Notes: generated from the letters alone by a model not told the origin. A DNA stretch of 64,000 nucleotides from an uncultured Persicobacter sp. (GCA_947498325.1 CANMKE010000019.1:38131-102130); one strand, 5' to 3'; shown: positions 52,483 to 62,000, numbered from the stretch's first letter. Numbers and translations: made by a program.

Positions 52483-53904
52483 TTATAAAAGCGCTAAGCC
52501 TTCAAGTTCAGGAATATCAAATTCATTAATCATCTCAAACTGCAACAGGTTATCCAAGTTGGTTTCCTTATTCCAGTGGGTGTGCAATGCGAGCGCCGCA
52601 CCAAGAGCGGTTGCCCGATTTACGCCATTGGTATAAAACTGGATGTCTGGCAGAATAGCGGGCAAAATCCGCTTAAAGTTGTCGTTATAAGAGAACCCTC
52701 CTGCAACGAATACTTTGCCTACTTCAGAATCACCAATCACCGACTCAATAGCCGAGGCCTGTAAACAGGACAAGTCAAGGATAAGCTGATGATAAGCACA
52801 CTCTGGCAAATTGAACTGATCCAGATCGTTAAGTGGAAGGTCTTCGTCAGGAGAAAATCGGCTACCCAATTTACTCTGAGGGAAGAATCTTCGCTCAGGC
52901 GAAAGTTTATCCATCAGTACACGAATCATCTCCTGATCTACAGGTACATTTTTGTAGAAAGAGCGATCGAGATTCCAGTGGCTGGCAATTCTTTGCAGGT
53001 GGAATTCGTGTTCTTTACCCAAAAAGATTCTGCTGGTACGCATGGTATCACCACGGAAGCTCAACAGGTCGAAGTTATCATTATCGATATCTTCAAGGGT
53101 GATCTTGGACTGATTCCCTGGATTGGTTGCTGTACTCCAGGTACCTGTGGTCAGGACGATATAATTACGTTCAAAACCCAATTGGTAGGGCACCATAGAT
53201 GCCGCACTGCCCGTAATACCGATACCGACTTTTACCTCTCTGTTTTTTACAATAATGCGTTCGCAAGAGGTGGTATTTACAATAGGAGGGAACTTTGAAT
53301 ACAATTTCTCCTTGTAAACCCAATCGTGGGAGCGGTCTTTTTTGTAATCCCATAAAGAGGAATGACAGCCCAGGTGAGTGATTTCCGAAAAGGCTTTACC
53401 TGTGATGACGTAACTCAGATATTGAGGAATACCTAAAGAGGTATGTATTTTCTTATATAAATCAGGCTTGTCGTGCTTGAGCCAATAAAGCTGCATACCC
53501 GCATTCAACAAACCATGCTGAGGGCTTGATGTCTCCAAAGAAAATTTGTCAACATCGCCGTATTTTTTATAGAATTGTTCCTTGATTCCCTGTGGAATTG
53601 GTTTCCAATAGCTGTAAACGGGAGTAACGGGTTTTCCAGCCTTATTGATATGAACCCAACTGGCGCCATAGGAGGTGAAGTTCAATGCACGAATCTGAAA
53701 TTCCTTCATTTTCATGCTTTCCTTAAACGTCCTTTTTACCCACTCCACAATGGCTGCTAAGTCTTCACAAGTGTCTCCATCCTCATCCACGATGTCATCG
53801 AATCGGGTTACCTCTTCGTGGACAATTTCGTAATTGCGGTCAAATAGAAAAAACTTCTTGTAAGTACGGCCAATATCAAAAATGGCTATTACTGATTTAC
53901 TCAT
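52483..53904 (-). CDS. FGGY-family carbohydrate kinase
   Basis: The 473-residue sugar kinase has the N-terminal ATPase strand IAIFDIGRTYKKFFLF, RALNFTSYGASWVHIN, the HLGCHSSLWDYKK segment and the C-terminal phosphate loop GKVFVAGGFSYNDNFKRIL. VLTTGTWSTATNPG is in mid protein. Overall it is nearest to L-fuculose/L-rhamnulose kinases, but no isomerase or aldolase gene lies nearby, so the sugar is not decided. It has its own terminator. Confidence 0.85.
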   Translation of the reverse strand: MSKSVIAIFDIGRTYKKFFLFDRNYEIVHEEVTRFDDIVDEDGDTCEDLAAIVEWVKRTFKESMKMKEFQIRALNFTSYGASWVHINKAGKPVTPVYSYWKPIPQGIKEQFYKKYGDVDKFSLETSSPQHGLLNAGMQLYWLKHDKPDLYKKIHTSLGIPQYLSYVITGKAFSEITHLGCHSSLWDYKKDRSHDWVYKEKLYSKFPPIVNTTSCERIIVKNREVKVGIGITGSAASMVPYQLGFERNYIVLTTGTWSTATNPGNQSKITLEDIDNDNFDLLSFRGDTMRTSRIFLGKEHEFHLQRIASHWNLDRSFYKNVPVDQEMIRVLMDKLSPERRFFPQSKLGSRFSPDEDLPLNDLDQFNLPECAYHQLILDLSCLQASAIESVIGDSEVGKVFVAGGFSYNDNFKRILPAILPDIQFYTNGVNRATALGAALALHTHWNKETNLDNLLQFEMINEFDIPELEGLALL

Positions 53905-54422
53905 ATGAGATGCTATAAACTAAAGAAAAATGAAGCTCGTGTTCTTTGAGAACTTCTCAATTCAAGATACTAAATTATCAGTTTGTTGCATTTTTTCCTA
54001 ACAAATCGGTCGCAATTGAATCGTATTTGAGCAATTATTTGTGAACATCGCTATTTTAACATCAAAAATTAGGCATATCAATATTTATAAATGGGCGGGA
54101 GGAAATGATATGGAGGACGGGCTTTGGTTGTTGTCTTTGTAATGGTTTAATAATGAGTGATTTATGATTACGTAAGGCAATTTTTATGCTTATTATCGAT
54201 ATTAAATAATATTTTAACCGAATAATTATAATTTTGGGCTATTCATTTCTAATCCGGTATTTTATAGTGGCCTTTGGATTGCTGATACTAAAAATTTGTC
54301 GCCATTTCATGGTCGCGGATGCTGTTTAATTGTGGGCCTTCATAAATTAAATGCCGCTGAACCTTTTTGGTATAAGATTTTCCTTTTTTATTTGTATTGG
54401 TTTTTAGTTTTTATCCAGCAAT
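53905..54422. other. Intergenic region upstream of ABC importer
   Basis: About 520 bp, AT-rich, between divergent genes. I looked for a cobalamin riboswitch because the next genes resemble btuFCD and found no convincing conserved box. No other gene seen. Confidence 0.45.
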
Positions 54423-55598
54423 ATGTACAAAGCACATTTTACGGCATTTTTGATTTTACTGATTGGTTTTACAGCCTGTAACAGCAATAATGGTAGCCGA
54501 CTTGAGAAAGTGGAGTCCGTTGATCTCCAGAAGGCTGATTTTACCTTTTTTGAAGATTCTATCGATATTCAATATGCCAAGAATTTTAAGGTGGACTATT
54601 TCTCGAACTATAAACGGCTGGCGGTTTACAGTCATGTGAATGGTCATGAGGATTCATCGATTTTCTTTTTAGTGAAAAGAGGAACCCCTTATCCGAAGGA
54701 TGTACACGCCAGTCAGGTGGTGGAAGTGCCTGTCCGAAAGGTGGTCGCACTGTCTAACACTCAAGTCGGAATGCTTGACCGCCTTCAGGGGTTGGAAACC
54801 TTGCGTGGTGTGGAAGATAAAAACCTGATTCCCGACCGAACTATCCGCAAACATATTGAAAGCGGTAAGATTCAGGAAGTCGGTGGGTACAATAAGCTGA
54901 ATGAAGAGCTCGTGATTGCGATGAAGCCCGATGTGGTGCTTTACGATGATATGGGCGCGAGTAGCCGAAATAAGTACCCTGCCTTGCGAAGTCAGGGGAT
55001 TTGTCTGTTGCCATTTTCCGACTGGCAGGAACAAACGCCACTTGGCAGAACCGAATGGCTGAAACTGATGGCGCTGTTGCTGGATAAACCCGAAAGGGCG
55101 GTGCAGGCATTTGAACGCACGACAGAAAATTATAACCATTGGGTGGCATATGCTGATACGCTGGACCATCAGGTGAATGTGATGTGTGGCTTGCCATTCA
55201 AGGGCGTCTGGTATATGCCAGGCGGAAACAGTTTCACGGCACAGTTTATCAAGGCGGCGGGTGCGCAATACCTGAACCATGGCAACCATGAAACAGGTGG
55301 TTTTCCATTGGATTTTGAAGTGGTGTATAAAGCCTCAAAAAAGGCGGATGTGTGGATCAATACTGGAGGCATTAAGCACATGTCTGATTTATTATCGCTG
55401 AATGAAAATTATAAAGATTTCAAGCCAGTGATGAATCAGCGGGTTTATAATAATAATGGTTTGGAGGTTGATGGTGTGAATGCTTTCTGGTACACGGGCT
55501 ACCTGAACCCTGATTTGGTGTTGCACGACTTGATCAAAATATTTCATCCTGAAGTGGTACAGGATTCTACCTTAACCTATTACCGACATATTGAATAA
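54423..55598 (+). CDS. ABC importer substrate-binding lipoprotein (BtuF/FepB type)
   Basis: The 391-residue protein has a lipobox (GFTAC, Cys near 19) and a class III periplasmic binding fold: VVALSNTQVGMLDRLQGLETLRGV, IAMKPDVVLYDDMG and ADVWINTGGIKHMSDLLS. Proteins of this type bind iron-siderophores, haem or vitamin B12. It is first of three genes, overlapping the permease gene by one base (TAATG). In Bacteroidota it would stay on the inner-membrane or outer-membrane surface as a lipoprotein. The ligand cannot be told. Confidence 0.88.
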   Translation: MYKAHFTAFLILLIGFTACNSNNGSRLEKVESVDLQKADFTFFEDSIDIQYAKNFKVDYFSNYKRLAVYSHVNGHEDSSIFFLVKRGTPYPKDVHASQVVEVPVRKVVALSNTQVGMLDRLQGLETLRGVEDKNLIPDRTIRKHIESGKIQEVGGYNKLNEELVIAMKPDVVLYDDMGASSRNKYPALRSQGICLLPFSDWQEQTPLGRTEWLKLMALLLDKPERAVQAFERTTENYNHWVAYADTLDHQVNVMCGLPFKGVWYMPGGNSFTAQFIKAAGAQYLNHGNHETGGFPLDFEVVYKASKKADVWINTGGIKHMSDLLSLNENYKDFKPVMNQRVYNNNGLEVDGVNAFWYTGYLNPDLVLHDLIKIFHPEVVQDSTLTYYRHIE

Positions 55599-56632
55599 TG
55601 GCTTTGAGTCCTCAAGGAAACAGACAATGGGTTTGGCCTATTCTACTGATATTGTGTGTGTTATTGTTTGTATTGGATCTCAGTCTGGGGTCTGTCAATA
55701 TTGCTTTCACGGACACTTTTCATCAACTGGTAGGAGGAGGTGAAGCCAATATAAACCACGCCATTATTTTTAAACTCCGGCTTCCCCGTGCATTGGCAGG
55801 TATTATTGTCGGTGCCGCACTTGCTGTAGGAGGCCTACTGATGCAGTCACTGTTCGGAAATCCTTTGGCAGGGCCGTCGGTTTTGGGGATTTCCTCGGGT
55901 GCAAGCCTTGGCGTAGCGATGGTCGTTCTGCTCGGTGGTGGATCTGTGTCTGCTACTTATTTATCGGCCGTAGGACTGGGGCAAGGAGCGGTAGTCGTTG
56001 GGGCCGCCCTTCTCGGATCGTTTTTGGTGTTCATGGCGATTCTTTTGCTCAATAATAAGCTGAAAGATGCGGTAAGCCTGCTGATCGTTGGTGTCATGAT
56101 TGGCTTCCTGACGAATGCAGTGGTGGCGATCGCCCAGTTTTTCAGTCAGCCAGAACTGATTCAGGATTATCTTTTATGGTCTTTGGGCAGTCTTGCAGGC
56201 TTGGATTTTTCTCAGTTGTCAGTGATGGCCATTATGGTTGGGCTGGGAATTGCAGGCGCCTTATTGCTGGCAAAACCATTGAATATTTTACTCTTGGGAG
56301 AGAATTATGCCAGAACCATGGGCATGCCCATCCGTCAATTGAGAATGCTTATTGTAGCCATTACCAGCGTGCTGACTGCCGCCACGGTAGCCTTTGTTGG
56401 TCCCATAGGTTTTGTTGGGATTGCCGTGCCGCATTTGGTGCGGAAAATTTTCCTGACCGCCAACCATTGGTTGCTTATTCCCGCCTGTGGATTGACAGGT
56501 GCAATGCTGATGTTGCTTTGCGATATCATTAGCAAGCTCCCAGGTAGTCAAGCGGTATTGCCATTAAATGCTGTTACAGGGTTACTTGGGGCACCGATCG
56601 TCATTTTAGTCATCATTAATCGGAGGGGGTAA
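55598..56632 (+). CDS. FecCD/BtuC-type ABC transporter permease
   Basis: The 344-residue protein has about ten membrane helices and the FecCD family marks: FKLRLPRALAGIIVGAALAV, GLLMQSLFGNPLAGPSVLGI, SGASLGVAMV and VAFVGPIGFVGIAVPHLVRK. It forms the channel of the importer with the ATPase encoded four bases downstream. Confidence 0.93.
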   Translation: MALSPQGNRQWVWPILLILCVLLFVLDLSLGSVNIAFTDTFHQLVGGGEANINHAIIFKLRLPRALAGIIVGAALAVGGLLMQSLFGNPLAGPSVLGISSGASLGVAMVVLLGGGSVSATYLSAVGLGQGAVVVGAALLGSFLVFMAILLLNNKLKDAVSLLIVGVMIGFLTNAVVAIAQFFSQPELIQDYLLWSLGSLAGLDFSQLSVMAIMVGLGIAGALLLAKPLNILLLGENYARTMGMPIRQLRMLIVAITSVLTAATVAFVGPIGFVGIAVPHLVRKIFLTANHWLLIPACGLTGAMLMLLCDIISKLPGSQAVLPLNAVTGLLGAPIVILVIINRRG

Positions 56633-56636
56633 CGGC

Positions 56637-57611
56637 GTGATAGAGTTAAAGAAGGTAGCCATCGGTTATCAGAAAAAAGGAGGAGTGCTGACCGTTCAGG
56701 AAAACATCAATGGGTGTATTTCAAAAGGCAAATTGGTGGGGCTTTTAGGGGGAAACGGAAAAGGAAAATCGACCCTGCTACGAACCATTCTCGGGCTGCA
56801 GCCTGCCCTCAAAGGGGAAGTCCTGATTCAGGGCATTCCATTGTCAGGAATCAGTGCAAAAGCTATGGCCAAAGAGGTGGCTGTGGTATTGACGGATAAA
56901 ATTCAGACGCCTTATATGACCGTCCGAGAGCTGATTGAAAGTGGGCGATCGCCACATACGAATTGGTGGGGAAAATTGAGGCATGATGACCTGCTACTGA
57001 TTGAACAGGTGATTGAACAACTTGGGATTGATGCCATTCAGCATCGCCCCTTTAATGAACTGTCTGATGGGCAAAAGCAATTATCTCTGATTGGCAGGGC
57101 ACTCGCTCAGGATACTGGGGTGATTTTACTTGATGAACCTGCGGCACACCTTGATGTACCCAATAAAATAAGAATTTTTTCCTTGCTTCAACAGTTGAGT
57201 AGGGGAGGTAAAACAGTATTGATTTGCTCCCATGATCTCGACCTCAGTTTACGGTTTTGTGATGATCTGCTGCTGCTTCATCAGGAAGAGTTGCCTGTAT
57301 TGGGGATGGCGGAAGAATTGGTCCTGAACGGTACCTTCGGACGCTATTTCAATCAGGGAGAAATTCAGTTTAATATTCAGTCTGGGAGGTTTGATTTTCA
57401 AAAAAAGTTTCGCCGTCAAGTGAATATTGATACTGTGCCGTCACCGCAAAGGAGATGGCTTGTTCAGGCCCTTCACAAAAAGGAAATAGGAATCTGTCCG
57501 TTGCCCACTGAAAATGAAATTCAATTGAAAGATTCCCAATGGCACTTCAATAGTCAGCAATTTGATCATTTATCACCCCTGATAAATGCAATAGACACTT
57601 ATTTAACATAA
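56637..57611 (+). CDS. ABC transporter ATPase (BtuD/FecE type)
   Basis: The 324-residue ATPase uses a GTG start supported by a rare strong Shine-Dalgarno (GGAGGGGG, about 56622-56629). Walker A GGNGKGKST (near 38), signature LSDGQKQLS, Walker B VILLDEPAAHLDVP and switch His in ICSHDLDLS are present. The C-terminal 80 residues beyond the usual domain are unlike common FecE proteins and may be regulatory. It is the last gene before the RHS region; its terminator seems broken. Confidence 0.92.
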   Translation: MIELKKVAIGYQKKGGVLTVQENINGCISKGKLVGLLGGNGKGKSTLLRTILGLQPALKGEVLIQGIPLSGISAKAMAKEVAVVLTDKIQTPYMTVRELIESGRSPHTNWWGKLRHDDLLLIEQVIEQLGIDAIQHRPFNELSDGQKQLSLIGRALAQDTGVILLDEPAAHLDVPNKIRIFSLLQQLSRGGKTVLICSHDLDLSLRFCDDLLLLHQEELPVLGMAEELVLNGTFGRYFNQGEIQFNIQSGRFDFQKKFRRQVNIDTVPSPQRRWLVQALHKKEIGICPLPTENEIQLKDSQWHFNSQQFDHLSPLINAIDTYLT

Positions 57612-57934
57612 CGCAATTCGTCATTTTTTCACACAAAAAAAGCCTCTTGCTTTCAGGAGGAGGGGCATCTTGTCGTGATTACCGTCGTAGATGAAAATAT
57701 TTTCATTATTAATGTCGTTAGCTAAAATACTTTCATTGGAATGGCGTAATTTATGGCCAATTCGCTCTCAAAGCTGAGATATTACCAACACCAGCAAAAG
57801 AAACCGATCGAGTTAAAGGCCAAATCACCATCACCAAAACCCGTATCTTAGACCCTTCGAAGGATACGAACCTATATTTAGGTGATTGGCTGACGACTTC
57901 CACTTTCTATGATGAAAAATACCGACCTGTTCGG
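57612..57934 (+). other. Region boundary: broken terminator and 5'-truncated RHS coding
   Basis: A-run plus AGCCTCTTG and CAGGAGG (57635-57663) look like the left arm and part of the right arm of a terminator whose last bases and T-run are missing. From 57722 to 57934 the frame of the RHS gene is open and reads as RHS protein (for example GDWLTTSTFYDEKYRPVRVI), but has no ATG, GTG or TTG and is closed by TAG just upstream. Confidence 0.6.
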
Positions 57935-59917
57935 GTGATCAGTGAGAATCATTTGGGTGGAAAGGACATCATCGAAACGGAATATGATTTTGTGGGAACG
58001 GTTTTGGCGACTACCCGTACGCATCAAGTTCCAGGAAAAGCGGATTTGGTGATTAAAGAATCCACGGAGTATGATCATGCCCTGCGTCCTTTGCATGTGA
58101 AGCACAAGGTAAATAATGAACCTGAGATTACTTTGGTTTCTTATGAATACAATCAATTAGGGCAACAAATAGGTAAGCATTGGCATGGAAATGAAGCTAA
58201 TGGTATCTCAACGACGATGAACATTCGTGGTTGGACCACTTCGATTGCACATAAGAGTGATAGCAAGTACAAGCAAGACATAAAATATTATGAAGGTTTG
58301 GCTGCTGGCGTTACACCCCAATACAATGGGAATATAGCGGCTATTGTTGCAGATAATAATGGGAATGAACAAGACTACAATTTCAGTTATGATGCGTTGA
58401 ATAGGCTGACTGCTGCGAATTCTCCATCTGATAAGCCTAACTATAGTGTAACGGGTTTAGCATATGACTTGAACGGTAACATTGAGTCACTGACTCGAAG
58501 GCACCCAACTGAAGGTGAAATTGATAAATTGAGTTATGAATATTCAGGTAATCAACTCACCAAAGTTTTGGATGGTAGTAGCTATGCTGTCAATGGGAAT
58601 GTTAGTGATTTTAGACAATTGGGGTTAGCTACGGAAGTTCATTATCAATACGATGGAAATGGCAACATGATCTCTGACCTTAATAAGAATATTACGAAAG
58701 TAGAATATAACTTTCTGAATTTACCTCAAAAGGTTGCATTGAAGGAAGAAGCTAACGATATTACTTATCTTTATGATGCGGCGGGCAATAAACTAAAAGT
58801 GACTAATCCTGATGGTAGCACTACGGATTATATCGCCGGAATTCATTATGAATTAAGAAAAGAAGGAGGGGTGCTTAGAGAGTATTCATTCTTCCAACAT
58901 AGCGAAGGAAAATATGACTTAGATGAAAAAGAATATTTCTACAACCTAACCGATCATTTAGGAAACGTTCGCCAAGTCTTGGATAAAGATGGGGTGGTAC
59001 CGCAATCGACGGATTATTATCCTTTTGGATTGGTTGCTCATCAAAATGGTGATGCTGGAAGTGTTAATAAATACCTGTATAACAACAAGGAACTGCAGGA
59101 TAATACAGGCTGGTATGACTATGGTGCGAGGATGTATGATGCCCAGATTGGTAGATTCTTTACCCAAGATAGGTTTGCGGAGAAATATTTAGATTTTACT
59201 CCTTATCAGTATGGGGCGAATAATCCTATTAAAATTATTGATGTGAATGGTGATTGGATTCATATCATTCACGATGGTAACAATTATCAATATAGAAATG
59301 GAAACCTATATAGGTATAATAAGGAGAATGGAAAGTTCGATATTGAAGATGAGTTAAAAGAAGGGTCCTTTTTGACAGGCATTGTTCAAGGTTTAGATGA
59401 TTTAGCTACTAAAACGCAAGTTGGAGAAGGGTTAGTTGAGTTTTTTACCAATAGCAAAAGACATGCCTATATAGAAGAGGGAGATCGAACAGCTGAGGGA
59501 GAAGGCAATATTTCTGTGAAGGGTAACCTTCAAGGCTCAAAAATACCTACAGAAAATGGTCCACAAGTTAGTCCCTTATGGTTAGATTTAGGGCATGAGC
59601 TTGCGCATACAAAAGATTATATGGAAAACGGAGATGGTGTTTATAATAGTTGGTTTGATAAAAGTAAATATCCAAATTTGAATAGGTCAGTTGCTCAGAG
59701 CGAGAAGTATGCAACTCACATTGAAAACTTGATGAGGATAAGTGCGGGGTTACCTTCAAGAACCCACTATGTTATAACGGATAATGGTAGTGCTTGGGAA
59801 CCATCAAGAATTATAGATATAAAAACCACAAAACATTCGATTTTTATATACAATCGTTATAATAAACTAAAAAATAATTTGCCTGCTAACTACATTTATA
59901 AAATATTACCAAAATGA
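57935..59917 (+). CDS. RHS-repeat protein with M91-like metallopeptidase tip
   Basis: The 660-residue frame from GTG 57935 holds RHS/YD repeats (YEYNQLGQQIGKHW; YQYDGNGNMISDLNKN), the RHS core signature (TDHLGNVRQVL near 335, YYPFGL, DYGARMYDAQIGRFFTQD) and then a variable tip from about 438. The tip has GHELAHTKDY (HExxH, near 552) and later SEKYATHIENLMRISAGLPS, which fit the M91/NleD-type zinc metallopeptidase found as an RHS toxin. In-frame RHS coding continues upstream without a start, so this is a 5'-truncated cassette. The lipoprotein gene after it overlaps by four bases. Confidence 0.8.
   Translation: MISENHLGGKDIIETEYDFVGTVLATTRTHQVPGKADLVIKESTEYDHALRPLHVKHKVNNEPEITLVSYEYNQLGQQIGKHWHGNEANGISTTMNIRGWTTSIAHKSDSKYKQDIKYYEGLAAGVTPQYNGNIAAIVADNNGNEQDYNFSYDALNRLTAANSPSDKPNYSVTGLAYDLNGNIESLTRRHPTEGEIDKLSYEYSGNQLTKVLDGSSYAVNGNVSDFRQLGLATEVHYQYDGNGNMISDLNKNITKVEYNFLNLPQKVALKEEANDITYLYDAAGNKLKVTNPDGSTTDYIAGIHYELRKEGGVLREYSFFQHSEGKYDLDEKEYFYNLTDHLGNVRQVLDKDGVVPQSTDYYPFGLVAHQNGDAGSVNKYLYNNKELQDNTGWYDYGARMYDAQIGRFFTQDRFAEKYLDFTPYQYGANNPIKIIDVNGDWIHIIHDGNNYQYRNGNLYRYNKENGKFDIEDELKEGSFLTGIVQGLDDLATKTQVGEGLVEFFTNSKRHAYIEEGDRTAEGEGNISVKGNLQGSKIPTENGPQVSPLWLDLGHELAHTKDYMENGDGVYNSWFDKSKYPNLNRSVAQSEKYATHIENLMRISAGLPSRTHYVITDNGSAWEPSRIIDIKTTKHSIFIYNRYNKLKNNLPANYIYKILPK
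58710..58962 (+). repeat. Near-identical RHS block, copy 1
   Basis: About 253 bp nearly identical to 61087-61339 (I count two differences). The flanking RHS sequence is clearly more diverged. Confidence 0.85.
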
Positions 59918-60480
59918 TAATTAGATTAATTGCTTTTTTTATTGTATTTTTATTGTACGCTTGCTCCGCTAATATGAAAATTTTAAGACAAATGGAAACG
60001 GCATATCAAACTGAATATTATTCGATTAGCGGTTATGATTATATTCATAATAATAGAAAGATGGTCTTACAAGATTTATCAAAGTATGACCTTAATGATG
60101 TCGATTCCTTAATATTATTGGAATACCAAGACGTGCAGGATTGGTCGTTATATGAATGCAGTGTTTTTACAGATTCGTTAATAGCTTCTTATTCTAATTC
60201 TTCCACATCAGAGTTAAATAAGCTAGGTTTAAATGGTAAAAACTCTATTAAGTATATTTTTAATAAAATAAAAGAAAACAAAATAGAAGATATACTAATG
60301 GAATCTAAGAACCCCCCTTATAGATGTGGTGGTGGGTACTATCATTTGTCAATTATTAGAAAAAAGGGTAATAGCGTTAATGTCTCAGGTTTTGTTTTTG
60401 ATTATTTTATACCTAAGCCAAAACTTCGGGTTTCTGACTCCTTAAAAAATTTAATTCGCCAACATTATAAGGATAAATAG
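59914..60480 (+). CDS. Small lipoprotein, candidate immunity partner
   Basis: The 188-residue protein starts in an ATGA overlap with the RHS stop codon. It has a lipoprotein signal (LLYAC, Cys near 17) and a compact domain with RCGGGYYHLSIIRKKGN near the C-terminus. No known family. Genes placed like this after an RHS toxin usually encode its immunity protein, and an envelope location would suit a toxin met outside the cytoplasm. This is inferred from position only. Codon use is AT-rich. Confidence 0.55.
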   Translation: MIIRLIAFFIVFLLYACSANMKILRQMETAYQTEYYSISGYDYIHNNRKMVLQDLSKYDLNDVDSLILLEYQDVQDWSLYECSVFTDSLIASYSNSSTSELNKLGLNGKNSIKYIFNKIKENKIEDILMESKNPPYRCGGGYYHLSIIRKKGNSVNVSGFVFDYFIPKPKLRVSDSLKNLIRQHYKDK

Positions 60481-60540
60481 TGAAATCATGGTCCTTAACA
60501 CCCCTCCAACTTTCTCGGTAATGCTTATTCCAATTAATTG

Positions 60541-60699
60541 ATGAATTATAAAACGATATTCGGGCGAAGATTTTCAGCAGGAGTGCTTCCCTTAGTGGTT
60601 GGGATTTCTATTGTGATGATTACATTTTCTTCAGCAGTCATTCTGTTGGGGTATTACCATCGAATGGAACTGTTCCCCCTCAATACAATGGGAATATAG
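60541..60699 (+). pseudogene. Short membrane-protein start joined to RHS sequence
   Basis: A 52-codon frame begins with a basic stretch and one membrane helix (SAGVLPLVVGISIVMITFSS). Its last 15 or so codons lie in RHS sequence read out of frame. It looks like the 5' end of another gene cut by the recombination that brought in the second RHS cassette. Confidence 0.4.
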
Positions 60700-60758
60700 C
60701 CGCGATTGAAGCGACTAATAATGGGAATGAACAAGACTACAACTTCAGTTATGATGCG

Positions 60759-61997
60759 TTGAATAGGCTGACTGCGGCGAATAGTCCATTTGATAAGCCC
60801 AATTATAGTGTGACGGGTTTGAGTTATGATTTGAACGGGAATATTAAATCGTTGAATAGACTTCACCCAGATTATCATAATATAAACCCAATCGATGCTC
60901 TTTCATACACCTATGAAGGGAATAAGTTGCTCAACGTGCAGGATACCAGTGATTTTAATGATTCTAAGATTGTTAATGATTTTCAACAAGGAGGATCAAG
61001 TGGTTTGACGGCAGAGCATTATGAGTATGATGATAATGGCAACGTGATCTCTGACCTTAATAAGAAAATTACGGAGGTAGAATACAACTTTCTGAATTTA
61101 CCTCAAAAGGTTGCGTTGAAGGAAGAAGCTAACGATATTACTTATCTTTATGATGCGGCGGGCAATAAACTAAAAGTGACTAATCCTGATGGTAGCACTA
61201 CGGATTATATCGCCGGAATTCATTATGAATTAAGAAAAGAAGGAGGGGTGCTTAGAGAGTATTCATTCTTCCAACATAGCGAAGGAAAATATGACTTAGA
61301 TAAAAAAGAATATTTCTACAACCTAACCGATCATTTAGGGAATGTTCGTCAAGTCTTGAATAAAGATGGAGAAGTTCAGCAATCGACGGATTATTATCCA
61401 TTCGGACTGGTGGCTCACCAAAATGGTGGTACTGTTGGTAACAATAAATACTTGTATAACAACAAGGAGCTTCAGGATAATACAGGCTGGTATGACTATG
61501 GTGCGAGGATGTATGATGCGCAGATTGGTAGGTGGCATGTGGTGGATCCGTTGGCGGAGAAGGATTACTCAATGTCCCCTTATAATTATGTTGCGAACAA
61601 TCCAATTACTAATTTTGATCCAGATGGAATGAGAATTAGAGAAACAAATTCTTCTTGGGTATTTACTGGAATTGATGCGCAAGAGGCCTTTTCTGTATTA
61701 CAGCAAACTACTTCGCAACGAAGTAACAATAATCAGAATCAGAGCAACGGCATTTTAAAAAGACCTAAACCTGTGGATATATTTTCTGATAAGTATATTT
61801 CAAGTGGATTTATAGACCATATGCGGTTTAGAGAGCAAACGGATGAAATTGTTCATTTAAGTGATGTGGTGAAAAGTTTATACGTCAAGCCTCCAGATAA
61901 TTTTGTTGATTTTTTTCCGGGAATATTTTTAGGTAATTTTACAACTTCAGCGTCAAATAAAAGAACAGGCAATGATAAGCTGAAAACAGGAGATTAA
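60759..61997 (+). CDS. RHS-repeat protein fragment with distinct tip
   Basis: The 412-residue frame opens at TTG, but in-frame RHS coding (TVPPQYNGNIAAIEATNNGN) continues upstream to about 60660 without a start, so this too is a 5'-truncated cassette. It has YD repeats, the core (TDHLGNVRQVLNKDG, DYGARMYDAQIGRWHVVDPL) and a tip of about 110 residues after NPITNFDPDGM. The tip (IDHMRFREQTDEIVHLSDVV) is not recognised. No immunity-type gene follows; IS3 sequence starts about four bases after the stop. Confidence 0.75.
   Translation: MNRLTAANSPFDKPNYSVTGLSYDLNGNIKSLNRLHPDYHNINPIDALSYTYEGNKLLNVQDTSDFNDSKIVNDFQQGGSSGLTAEHYEYDDNGNVISDLNKKITEVEYNFLNLPQKVALKEEANDITYLYDAAGNKLKVTNPDGSTTDYIAGIHYELRKEGGVLREYSFFQHSEGKYDLDKKEYFYNLTDHLGNVRQVLNKDGEVQQSTDYYPFGLVAHQNGGTVGNNKYLYNNKELQDNTGWYDYGARMYDAQIGRWHVVDPLAEKDYSMSPYNYVANNPITNFDPDGMRIRETNSSWVFTGIDAQEAFSVLQQTTSQRSNNNQNQSNGILKRPKPVDIFSDKYISSGFIDHMRFREQTDEIVHLSDVVKSLYVKPPDNFVDFFPGIFLGNFTTSASNKRTGNDKLKTGD
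61087..61339 (+). repeat. Near-identical RHS block, copy 2
   Basis: Partner of 58710-58962. It covers the region from LPQKVALKEEANDITYLYD to TDHLGN. Confidence 0.85.
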
Positions 61998-62000
61998 AGT

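Noticed and set aside
53905..54422. Cobalamin riboswitch before the btuFCD-like genes
   Set aside because: No recognisable B12-box type sequence on the plus strand; a GGCCACT-like string occurs only on the other strand.
54296..54481. 61-codon frame with a hydrophobic end upstream of the ABC importer
   Set aside because: It overlaps the real lipoprotein signal in another frame, and its composition is that of AT-rich non-coding DNA.
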